64,000 nucleotides of DNA, taken from NCBI GenBank assembly GCA_034440575.1, contig JAOTOL010001285.1, forward strand, positions 62,001 through 126,000, written 5' to 3'. The translations under genes were made by a program, and so were the position numbers. The notes under the pieces were generated by a model. The model was not told where the DNA came from and did not search any database. It was given only the letters and a program-made list of their open reading frames with translations. Below are positions 55,351-64,000 of the stretch, in pieces. Source of the stretch: Imbricaverruca yamaguchii (Eukaryota; Arthropoda; Thecostraca; Neoverrucidae). The first letter of the stretch is position 1, and each line of letters opens with the position of its first letter.

Positions 55351-55554
55351 AGGACGAGTAGTCCAGGGGTCCAGTAGACGTCTGGACTACTCGTCCAGTA
55401 GACGAGTAGTCCAGTAGCCCGTCCCACAATCGAAAGATTGTGGGTTCGAGTCTCACCTGTCGCTACGCTTTGCCCGCGACCAATCGGCGTGAGAGATTGG
55501 CGATGCTACATGACTCAACGGTCGACGTGTCGTAAAACCCAATAACCAGCCAAC
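55351..55554 (+). mobile_element. SINE-V copy with rearranged head
   Basis: The A-box half is expanded by direct and inverted copies of gtccagtagacg and cgtctggactac. B box, body, hairpin and tail are normal. The flanks gttacagtcgg and gttgcagtcgg differ at one base. Confidence 0.9.
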
Positions 55555-55626
55555 TGTTGCAGTCGGCCGCCAATGGCCAGGTCGAGAGCATCAACCGCGA
55601 CGGCGCCAAGTCCCATAGCGACTGCC

Positions 55627-55856
55627 GGTTGGTTATTTGCTTTACGACACATCGACCGTTGAGTCATGCAACGTCGCCAATCTCTCACGCCGATCGCGGG
55701 CGAAGAGTAGCGACAGGTAGAGACTCGAGCCCACAACATTTCGATTGTGATGGTGGTGGTGGTGGATTGGAGTTTAAGGGCGCGTCGACATCTAGGGTCA
55801 TTTTGCGCCCCATTTCGATTGTGAGACGGACAACTTACCCCTAGACCATTTTCCCC
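55627..55856 (-). mobile_element. SINE-V copy interrupted by a hairpin element
   Basis: Tail to anticodon-like segment up to 55750. After the 60-bp insertion it continues to the head (ccattttccccc, diverged). Confidence 0.92.
55737..55824 (-). mobile_element. Hairpin mini-retroposon, H2 type, inside SINE-V
   Basis: Insert 55751-55810 between perfect 14-bp copies of catttcgattgtga, a sequence that occurs once in SINE-V copies. Arms gggcgc/gcgccc, inner atgac/gtcga, tail of ccaatccaccaccacc on minus. Confidence 0.97.
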
Positions 55857-55859
55857 CTA

Positions 55860-56405
55860 CCCCCACATGACGACCGCAGCGCGACTGCAGCCTCGACAAC
55901 ACACGCCGCGACGTCGCCTCCTGTCACGCGCGTCGCACGCGGCGACCGCAGACTGCGTCCGGATCCCCGCACATGATGACAACACCGGCGGCGACCGTCC
56001 CCGCCGCCGTCTTTTTCTTCGCCAGCATGTAAATCGAAGTCGATAATTACGGCCCGCCCGGCCGCTGACGAGTTTGCCGTATCATTAACGCTGCGGCCAA
56101 TACGCGGCGGACACGACGATGGCCTGCGCCAGGGGAAAATACCGCCCCGCGGCAGTTGTCCCGGTTTCGCCGTCAAATTATATCCAACCGGTTCGACTTT
56201 TGGGCGCTAATCGGAGCGCACATCGTGCTCGGCGTAACAATTTTCCACACGCTCGGCGGGAGAGTGTTCGTGATCACTGGAGGCAGCGGCACAACAGACC
56301 GCCTCTGGATTATCGGGGCCAGTGGGAGTCGCGAATACTCGACATACAAGTGGACCATGGGCGTAAGCTGGGGAGATGTCACACATACCACCGTCAGCAG
56401 ATCAA
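55860..56405. other. CpG-rich unique sequence, no gene seen
   Basis: Repeat-free. No exon recognised. Confidence 0.35.
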
Positions 56406-56408
56406 ACG

Positions 56409-56488
56409 CCTTCCCTTGGTGATGATTGGTTATTTGGGTTTACGGGCGCATCGACTGCGTTGGTCATACAGCGCCCATCCTTCCCTTG
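56409..56488 (-). mobile_element. Hairpin mini-retroposon H1
   Basis: Element 56419-56478 between perfect 10-bp copies of ccttcccttg. Confidence 0.9.
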
Positions 56489-56497
56489 ATTAAATAT

Positions 56498-56521
56498 CCC
56501 TCACGCCCATAGGCGTGAGGG
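56498..56521. repeat. Perfect 10-bp inverted repeat
   Basis: ccctcacgcc and ggcgtgaggg with a 4-nt loop. Confidence 0.85.
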
Positions 56522-56524
56522 TCA

Positions 56525-57030
56525 TAATGACTGGTTATGTCATATTATTTGTCACCACTTATATTTTTGCTTCTCTCCAGCCGGAAAACGAATCGAACTT
56601 AAGCTTCTAGATCCACCAGCGTATACCATCGATTGCGGCAAGATCAGGCGTCATCGGAGTTTTTAGACAAGCGAGGGCAAAAGGCCGACTAGGGCTGAAG
56701 GCACAGGATCGGGTACCATATCGCGTCAAGAACTTGTCAACCAATCCCACTGTGTTCTCTTGGCAACCGGTGTATGCACACCTCGATGCGACCAATCTCG
56801 GTGTAAGTGAGGCATTTGAATATCATGCGTTTCAGAGAAGGCGAAACAAAATCTATTTTGACAACTCGGTACAGAGCATTCAGCGTTCTCACCCGCCCAT
56901 CCGTCGCAGACTCTCGATAATCATCCGCGTCACTGCATGAACGAATCCCACGATACCGGGAAGGCCAAGAGAGGTCGCATTACAAAGACACCCTCAGGGT
57001 AGCCCTCCGGAGCGTGTCTGAACGTCCGCT
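56525..57030. other. Unique sequence, no gene seen
   Basis: No feature recognised. Confidence 0.4.
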
Positions 57031-57033
57031 GGA

Positions 57034-57208
57034 AGTCGATTGGTTGATTATTGGCTTTACGACACATGGACCGTTGAGTCATGTAGCGTCGCCCATCTCT
57101 CACGCCGATTGGTCGCGGGCGAAGAGTAGCGACAGACGAGACACGAATCCACAATTTTTCGATCGTGAGACAGGCAACTTACCCCCAGACTACTTCCCAG
57201 TCGGTTGG
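57034..57208 (-). mobile_element. SINE-V copy with target-site duplication
   Basis: Element 57044-57198. The flanks agtcgattgg and agtcggttgg differ at one base. Degraded B box (gacacgaatcc on plus). Confidence 0.9.
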
Positions 57209-57209
57209 A

Positions 57210-57615
57210 GGCATCGTCTCACGCTCCGGACTGGAGGTCCCTGCGCGTCGCGTCCCTGAGCGTCGCTACCCTGGGCGTCCCGGACCCTGGGCTACCCTGG
57301 GCTTTGGCCTTGGCGGCGCCGGGCCCTCAGCCGAGTGGCCGTATCAGGAGCTGTTTAGCTCGGTATGCAGATGAGACGCTCTCATGTTCCACGCATTCCA
57401 TTAATCCACGTCCAATTACGCTCGCTTTTTATCGGCTCGTTATCGGGCGCCGGCACGGAAAGGCCATCAGGGCGCAAAAACCGCACAAATGGTGTGAGAA
57501 AGGCCCTGTGTTTTGCATTGGGAAACCATTCAGACTTACCACGATGATACGCTTAATATAAGTGTCGTAATTGTCGAATTGGCCTCCTCACTCTGCCTCC
57601 ACAGCATACAGCCTA
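57210..57615. other. Unique sequence, no gene seen
   Basis: A short ccctgggcgtc-type repeat lies near 57240-57300. Nothing else. Confidence 0.4.
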
Positions 57616-57621
57616 GCGGTA

Positions 57622-57968
57622 GTGGTTGTTAGCTTTACGACACGTCGACCGTTGAGTCATGTAGCGTCGCCAATCTCACACTGATTGGTTGCGGGCGAAG
57701 AGTAGCGACGGGTGAGACTCGAATCTTTTGATTGTGAGACGGGCAACTAACCCATAGACTACTCGTTGTTGTTGTTGTTTATTGGGTGGTTCACGACACA
57801 CTTTATGCACAATCACGGCTAATGGCGCCGCCCACACTTTCGCCGGCGGACCTCGGGATTGGGAAATGTCCTGAGTGGCGCTAGTGTCGAACCCGGGATC
57901 TTTGGTACCCATAGCCCGACACGTTAACCACTCGGCCACCCCCGCCTCCCCACAGACTACTTGTCCCC
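57622..57968 (-). mobile_element. SINE-V copy interrupted by SINE-S
   Basis: SINE-V runs 57622-57776 and resumes for its last bases after the SINE-S insertion. Confidence 0.88.
57763..57964 (-). mobile_element. SINE-S copy nested in SINE-V
   Basis: Element 57777-57950. The flanks catagactactcgt and cacagactacttgt differ at two positions. Confidence 0.92.
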
Positions 57969-57996
57969 CGCACACAGCCTAGTGTGGAATATGCCG

Positions 57997-58075
57997 GGTC
58001 TTCACCTTAGTTAGTTATTTGAAATTAAGGGCGCATCGACTGCGTCGGTCAGGCAGCGCCCACGGTCTTCACCTT
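57997..58075 (-). mobile_element. Hairpin mini-retroposon H1
   Basis: Element about 58009-58063 between perfect 12-bp copies of ggtcttcacctt. Confidence 0.93.
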
Positions 58076-58079
58076 GCAA

Positions 58080-58435
58080 TACTCTCCTCCTCCCTTTCCC
58101 CATGCGTGTCCTGCAGTGCCCTATTCTGCGCGCGAGTCCCCCCCCCCCATCCAATCGGTCTGACGGCCAGCCGCGGCCGCGAGAGGTCAGCGAGTCAACC
58201 GGCGGGCCGGCCGGGGGTCAAGGCGAACCGGCCCGCTTCACCCTTGTCGACGCCCCATTAACGCCGGCCGGGCATGCTAATACGCGGCGCGGGGGCGGAG
58301 CCAGCCGACACGAAGATAATATCGCCGAGGCGATAACCGACCGCCGCGGGGCATACGCCGGTTCCCACACACGCCGGCCGGACGGGCCGGCTGTAAACGT
58401 TGCGCCGCGCGGTGACCTGGTCGCGCCGTTTTACG
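58080..58435. other. CpG-rich unique sequence, no gene seen
   Basis: Repeat-free apart from a poly-C run. No exon. Confidence 0.35.
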
Positions 58436-58438
58436 ACT

Positions 58439-58527
58439 GGCGGGTTCTCGTCAGTAGTGAGTTAGTTATTAGGGCTTTAGGGCGCATCGACTACACTGGT
58501 CATGTAGCGCCCAGGCGGGTTCTCGTC
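58439..58527 (-). mobile_element. Hairpin mini-retroposon H1
   Basis: Element 58453-58513 between perfect 14-bp copies of ggcgggttctcgtc. Confidence 0.95.
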
Positions 58528-58768
58528 GATTTCGTCTCGAGCTTCGCGGACGTGTCTGCGGACGTTTACGATAAAAAGCGAACCAAGTCGAGCAACGTCA
58601 AGTGTTCCAAGTCCAAGTGTTTCCCCTCGCATTTTTTCTCTGCTAGCCCGCACCACTCGCAGTGGATATTTTTTGGCGCAAATTTTCCGGAGCTCGCTGA
58701 AAAATGCTCCACCCACCGACATGGCGCTTCCAGAATCTCGGGCTCCACTCACCAACTTTCCGAGAGCG

Positions 58769-59115
58769 CAGCCGCGAACTCGGGCTCTGGGTACCAAAGG
58801 TCCCGGGTTCGACGCTAGCGCCGCTCGGGAAATTTCCCAATCGCGCGGCCCACCGGCGAAACAGTGTGGGCGGCGCCATTAGCCGTGAATGTGCATAAAG
58901 TGCGTCGGTTGGTTATTGGGTTTTACGACACATCGACCGTTGAGTCATGTAACGTCGCCAACCTCACGCCGATCAGTCGCAGGCGAAGAATAGCGACAAG
59001 TGAGACTCGAACCCACAACATTTCGATTGTGACACGAGCAAACCCCTGGGCCACTCGTCCCCCGCATAACGTGCGTCGTGGACCACCCAACAAACAAACA
59101 AACAGCCGCGAACTC
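58769..59115 (+). mobile_element. SINE-S copy, plus strand, interrupted by SINE-V
   Basis: 5'-truncated SINE-S (58782-58906 and 59078-59102) between perfect 13-bp copies of cagccgcgaactc. Confidence 0.94.
58893..59077 (-). mobile_element. SINE-V copy nested in SINE-S
   Basis: Element 58907-59063. The flanks gcataaagtgcgtc and gcataacgtgcgtc differ at one base. Confidence 0.94.
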
Positions 59116-60145
59116 AACGGCCGCCGGGAATCTCCGCCGGAGCCAGCGCCGGCGTGCCCGCTCCAATCGGCAAAAACTCCGCCAGACAGTCCGCGGCGCA
59201 GGTGGCGCGCTCGTGACGCCCCCGGAATGCGGCGGCGTGACGGGCGCGTGACGGCACGTGACGCGAGCGGGCCGTCACCGCGGCGCGCGCGTGACGGCGT
59301 CTTGTTAAAAGCGACGGAAATCGACGCACGTGATCGTCCCGCCGCGGCGTTTGTCGGTGCTGCCGCGAGGCGCTGGAGACGGCTGGAGTCGGTCTCAATG
59401 CTGGCGCCGCGGCCAGCTAAGCCACGGTGGTGTCATCAGTAAGCCTGACTGACTGACTAATCCACTTCGGTTAATCATACGTGATGTATGTGCCTACGAA
59501 GTGAGGGATGTCACTCAGGATATGATGGTTTGTTCCATACGGTTAATCGTGCATGATATCGGTACCCACGGAGTAAGTGATATCACGCAGGATGATGATC
59601 CGTAGGCGTTCATGAAGCAGGATTACGATTGGAATAGACAGTCAGAACTACAAGTGTTTGAAAACGAGAACATCTGAAGATATAACTTTTACGTTTAAAG
59701 TTTCAAGATACATTTGAGAAGCTAAAGCTGTCGAAAGTCGACGTGGACATGACATTTCACTTCAAAGGCACATCAACTCACGCCGATGTAGGGTAGAGAG
59801 TTGACGCAACTATAATAAGTGTACATTGGTATATCCTTCGGCCAGCTGGACGAATCCCATGCCTTGCAAAATAACAGGGTAACGATATTATAACTGTTAT
59901 GCTTAAAAAAAAACTCCAAAACCATGCCAGATCACGGAACCAGGCATAGCAACCTCAGTCATTTTTCACGGAAATCGCAGATCTTGACAGCTGACATGGC
60001 ATAACAACCGAAATGAAATCGGCACTACGACTATTTAATGCGTGGCTGATCGTCTCTCGCTTGACGGCCAGCGGTGACATTTACCTTCGCAGATATACTT
60101 ACCGATTACGGCGACAACTTGGCACGCCGCTGGTACCATTATGCA
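59116..60145. other. CpG-rich then ordinary sequence, no gene seen
   Basis: A loosely repeated pair of segments (ccacttcggttaatcatacg and ccatacggttaatcgtgcat) lies near 59460-59600. No exon. Confidence 0.4.
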
Positions 60146-60147
60146 GT

Positions 60148-60226
60148 GCATCCCGAGTAACGTTAGTTATTAGGACTTTAGGGCGCATCGACTACATCGG
60201 TCATGTGGCGCCCAGCATCCCGAGTA
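60148..60226 (-). mobile_element. Hairpin mini-retroposon H1
   Basis: Element 60160-60214 between perfect 12-bp copies of gcatcccgagta. Confidence 0.93.
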
Positions 60227-60240
60227 TCGTGCCCGACAGG

Positions 60241-60275
60241 AGGTTAGGGGCGCATCGACTACATCGGTCATGCAG
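60241..60275 (-). mobile_element. Hairpin element H1, partial
   Basis: aggttaggggcgcatcgact followed by acatcggtcatgcagcc. Tail and last arm bases missing. Confidence 0.7.
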
Positions 60276-60279
60276 CCAA

Positions 60280-61200
60280 CGGGCCAGACAGCAAACCGCT
60301 CTTTCCAGCGTGAACGTCGCTACCAAGAGCGCATACACGGTTTTCTAAGGGGACTGAAGAACGCATTAATGGATGTTGGAGAAGACATTACACATTAATG
60401 ATTGAGCACCTCCCGGCTTTGTTGTTACTTGGGGTGATGACAGTGGATTTGCTCCTCTGATTAAAAAAGGTCCTTTTAAACAAAATATTGGAGCAATTGT
60501 AAGTTTGTTTTGTTTCCTTCCATCCTTTTTCTCATGTTTTCCTAATCTCCAGGCATCCAAAAGATCGTATCGCATACATCACATTCGGATTCGTCTACGA
60601 CTCAGAACATTTTGTGGAGCAAGTCGGCCCCCTCGGTTGCGCCCCTGGTCTTTGCCCTAGATTGACTCGGACCATGGCCGCTCCAAACACGTCGCAAAAC
60701 AGCGCCGTTGACACGTCCATCTCCAGCTGCCAGCAGGCGACGTCCGAGCCCCCTTTTTCGCTCCAGACGACCAGAAACCATCGTCACAACGTTGACACAT
60801 AAATAAACGGAAGTGCCACTCTATCCGCCGCTATAAAAACACGGCCACCCCTCTCGCCCCCTCGTGAGAACCCCGAAGCTGCCGATCCGCCCCAACCACG
60901 CTCGGAGAAGCGGAAGCCAGTCCGGTCCGTGGCCGGTCTCACCTCTGCTGACCCCGCCCGTTAAGATCAACAGCTCCCGACAACTTGTGACGTCACGTCG
61001 GTCTGCACACACGATTGGTGGACGCATGCCGCTGGCGGGAAGGGAATTCGGGCGACTTCGACGCCGCCCACAATCGCATGCCAGTTTCGGTTAGGAATGG
61101 CATCGCAAGACGAGCCGGAACGATAAACAAATGACCGGATGTTGAAAAGCCGCCTTCGTAGCGGCCTGGTTTTGGAAGGGCGTTCAGGTCTAGATGGTGG
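60280..61200. other. Unique sequence, no gene seen
   Basis: No feature recognised. Confidence 0.4.
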
Positions 61201-61206
61201 ATGCTG

Positions 61207-61262
61207 ATGATGATTATTGGGGTTTTAAGGTGCGTCAACCCTATTGGGTTATATTGCACCCA
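61207..61262 (-). mobile_element. Hairpin mini-retroposon, H3 type
   Basis: Nearly identical to 22479-22533 (gattattggggttttaaggt, gcgtcaaccctattgggtta). No clear duplication. Confidence 0.85.
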
Positions 61263-61264
61263 TA

Positions 61265-61615
61265 GCAAGGTTGTCTAAGCACGCGTTACAAGGTCACATA
61301 CGAATATCGAGCATCGGTAGCTATTAATGCACTTTATATATAATCTGAGGAATCATTTCTTAATCAGGCAGGTGAATATATTACGTCAAATCCTATCTTC
61401 TCAAGGAAGCACAAAACCGCTCTATTGTGTATAAATCGGGAATCATCTCCCAATAGGTCCTTCAACTTCAGAGCATTCGCGTCATATCCGAAGTGGTAGA
61501 TGGCGGATGCGTCCGCCCATTCGATGACATTTCCCGAACTGATTGGCCATGCGTCTCGACAACGATGGCGCTAGATGAGTGATCGGTGTTCAGACGCGTG
61601 GAGTGGTTCGGGTCC
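61265..61615. other. Unique sequence, no gene seen
   Basis: No feature recognised. Confidence 0.4.
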
Positions 61616-61630
61616 CATAGGGACGTGAAC

Positions 61631-61734
61631 CTCGCACGCCAACTGATCGCCGGCGAAGAGTAGCGACAGGTGGGACTCGAACCCACGACCTTTCGGTTCG
61701 GGGACGGGCGCCTGACCCATCGACTGCTCGTCCC
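61631..61734 (-). mobile_element. SINE-V copy, 3' part degraded
   Basis: Head, B box (gggttcgagtccc) and body recognisable. Hairpin lost. Confidence 0.8.
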
Positions 61735-61739
61735 CTCGC

Positions 61740-62330
61740 CGGGACGACTGACGACGCCACGTTCGAGACTGCTGTACAGCAGACAGCCGACGGCAGCAAC
61801 TGGATGTTTGGCTGGGTGCCAGCAGGCAGCACCAAATGGACGCACCTCGCCGGCTGACTAGCGACGTGATTAGTCGCGTGACGTAGTCTTAGACTGGTCA
61901 CGTGATCCGTCGCCGTAAGTGGCCCCGGAGGCCATCGAATGGAAAACAATCATCGACTTTCGCCATAGATAATCTGTAAGATTGATCCTCGGGTGATCGG
62001 TGAGACGGCATCGTATACACCTTCAGAGATAAACAGATGTGCGGGCCGATGTTTCTCTCACCGTGCATCTCCTCGGCGGAGGTGCGTACACGCATACTTC
62101 CACGTGCTGAATGTGTCTCATGATTAATCCCAGCTGTGCACATTTGGATGAGGAAAACTTGGGAAAATCAGTCACTCGGACCGCGTGACCAGGTGAGGTA
62201 CATCGGTGGAACCATGGCTGCTGTTTTGCATATCTTTTGAGGGGCATTCCCCAATAATTTTAATATATAACACGGGACTCTGTGGAGCGCGCCCCCAATC
62301 AAATTAGATCCGCCAATTGGTTCCATGGGC
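61740..62330. other. Unique sequence, no gene seen
   Basis: No feature recognised. Confidence 0.4.
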
Positions 62331-62331
62331 G

Positions 62332-62515
62332 GAGCCTCCCATTGGTTGATTGGTTTACGACACATCGACCGTTAAGTCATGTAGCGTCGCCAATCTCTCA
62401 CGCCGATTGGTCGCTGGCGAAGAGTAGCGACAGGTGAGACTCGAACCCACAACCTTTCGATTGTGAGACGAGCAACTTACCCCTAGGCCACTCGTCTCCG
62501 AGCCTCCCATTGGTT
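62332..62515 (-). mobile_element. SINE-V copy with perfect target-site duplication
   Basis: Element about 62348-62499 between 16-bp copies of gagcctcccattggtt. Confidence 0.95.
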
Positions 62516-62519
62516 CCCC

Positions 62520-63225
62520 CGAATAATTTCCCGAAAATAACGCCCTGGGCGTGGAATTGCACACTGGCCGTATGCTGCCGATGAAACCATGGCCATATTC
62601 ACGAATGCATCCAGGAATGAGGTGATTGGCAGTAGCATGTTGCAGCACTTCTCCACCGAGATCCGGAAAGTTACATAGTAAGCTAGACGCTGACGGGGGC
62701 TGATGAAAACGTGAACCTCAGGCCCCGCTATTGGGCGCACCCCAGATTGTGCTGATATCAGCTTTCCTTCTGATGAAGCAGACAAAGGGGATAACTGCAC
62801 AACTGGTCACTCGTGTTAATTGTTAATTCAATTGAATTAATCGCTGGACTCATTTGAAAACCAATGGAAACCTCGCAGACATGCAAGCTTGCTTCGATAT
62901 GATCTCCGGAAAGCTATCAAACATTCGACGTTGGAACATAATGCGCGTGCGATGCTTTCCATTTCGAACAGAAAGGGACAACCTAACAATGCGGTGCATA
63001 TAAAGAGCCACACCATGCCCGGCTTTGGGACTGACCATGTTGGACTTAACCAGAGTGGCGCCCAAGCAACACACGGATACCCTCGTAAGTCTCACAGACA
63101 TGCCAACTCGTGCCAGATTAGCTTTGTGGCGACGATCATGTCCAGATAAAACGACAATGCCCAGCGCGCTTAATCCCGCTCACAAAACGTCGCCCGAGCT
63201 GCAAATACTCTGAACGCGCGCACAC
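62520..63225. other. Unique sequence, no gene seen
   Basis: No feature recognised. Confidence 0.4.
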
Positions 63226-63229
63226 TGAC

Positions 63230-63374
63230 GGTTGGCTATTGGTTCTGCGACACATCGACCGTTGAGTCATCTCTCACGCCGATTGGTCGCGGGCGAGGAG
63301 TAGCGACAGCTGAGACTCGAACCCACAACCTTTCGATTGTGAGACGAGCAACTTACCCTAGACTACTCGTCCCC
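63230..63374 (-). mobile_element. SINE-V copy with internal deletion
   Basis: The hairpin's second arm (gtagcgtcgccaat on plus) is deleted. Head, B box and body are intact. Confidence 0.9.
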
Positions 63375-63410
63375 ATCCCGTTCACAGTGAAGTCACGCAG
63401 CAAACTTCAC

Positions 63411-64000
63411 TCGCTCACCCGAGTGTCAGCAGGACAGGCAGCGGAGCCGCCTCCCTCACCCACCCGAGTGTCAGCAGGACAGGCAGCAGAGCCGCCTCCC
63501 TCACCCACCCGAGTGTCAGCAGGACAGGCAGCGGAGCCGCCTCCCTCACCCACCCGAGTGTCAGCAGGACAGTCAGCGGAGCCGAGTGTCAGCAGGACAG
63601 GAGCGGAGCCGAGTGTCAGCAGGACAGGCAGCCGAGCCGCCTCCTCACCCACCCGAGTGTCAGCAGGGGACAGGCAGCGGAGCCGAGTGTCAGCAGGACA
63701 GGCAGCCGAGCCGCCTCCTCACCCACCCGAGTGTCAGCAGGACAGGCAGCGGAGCCGAGTGTCAGCAGGACAGGCAGCAGAGCCGCCTCCCTCACCCACC
63801 CGAGTGTCAGCAGGACAGGCAGCGGAGCCGAGTGTCAGCAGGACAGGCAGCAGAGCCCGAGTGTCACAGGACAAGTGTCAGCAGAGGAGGGAGTGTCAGC
63901 AGGACGGGAGCGGAGCCGCCTCCTCACCCACCCGAGTGTCAGCAGAACAGTCAGCGGAGCCGAGTGTCAGCAGAACAGTCAGCGAAGCCGCATCCCTCAC
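63411..64000. repeat. 45-bp minisatellite with short variants, runs off window
   Basis: gagtgtcagcaggacaggca, gcggagccgcctccct, cacccaccc units, alternating with 25-28-bp forms that lack the cctccctcaccc part. Confidence 0.95.

Overview
The window is animal nuclear DNA, most likely arthropod. It holds one gene that I can support with confidence: a TCF/LEF transcription factor (pangolin type), the DNA-binding effector of canonical Wnt signalling. The gene lies on the minus strand. Eight internal exons run from 25693 down to 4601, and every junction has consensus splice sites and matching codon phase (809 nt of coding sequence, 269 codons plus 2 nt). In gene order they encode the proline-rich middle ([23 protein letters not shown] and FSPGLL blocks), a short linker, the HMG box split over two exons, the basic KKKKRKR tail, and a C-clamp ([15 protein letters not shown]). 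The exons with the N-terminal beta-catenin-binding domain and those after the C-clamp were not found. The arthropod suggestion rests on the C-clamp and on the wording of the middle region. The CpG-rich, tandem-repeat-rich genome would suit a crustacean, but I cannot name the group.

Everything else is intron or flank. About 5-60 kb is packed with small retroposons. Four tRNA-derived SINE families, with local names, are present: SINE-V (tRNA-Val-like head), SINE-K (tRNA-Lys-like), SINE-S (Ser/Leu-like A box) and SINE-4 (GTAGCTCAGTGG head). V, K and 4 end in the same kind of 3' hairpin, then a TAAA-like linker and a tail of AACC, AATCC or similar repeats. A further group, the most unusual content here, consists of that hairpin and tail alone. 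These copies are about 50-60 bp, have no pol III boxes, and have fixed ends and target-site duplications of 10-16 bp. Roughly 27 copies or fragments are visible. One interrupts a SINE-V copy, one interrupts a minisatellite, and one has duplicated the splice acceptor of the second HMG-box exon.

Minisatellites are the other main component: periods of 15, 20, 21, 26, 27, 29, 33, 36 and 45 bp, plus long GA, CT, TG and AT tracts. Several sit within about 100 bp of TCF exon edges.

From 26 to 64 kb no exon was found. That part mixes retroposons and arrays with CpG-rich, repeat-free patches (for example 36.5-36.9, 42.4-43.3 and 50.6-51.6 kb) that look like regulatory DNA of a long intron or upstream region. 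No bacterial features, CRISPR arrays, rRNA genes or free-standing tRNA genes were seen.
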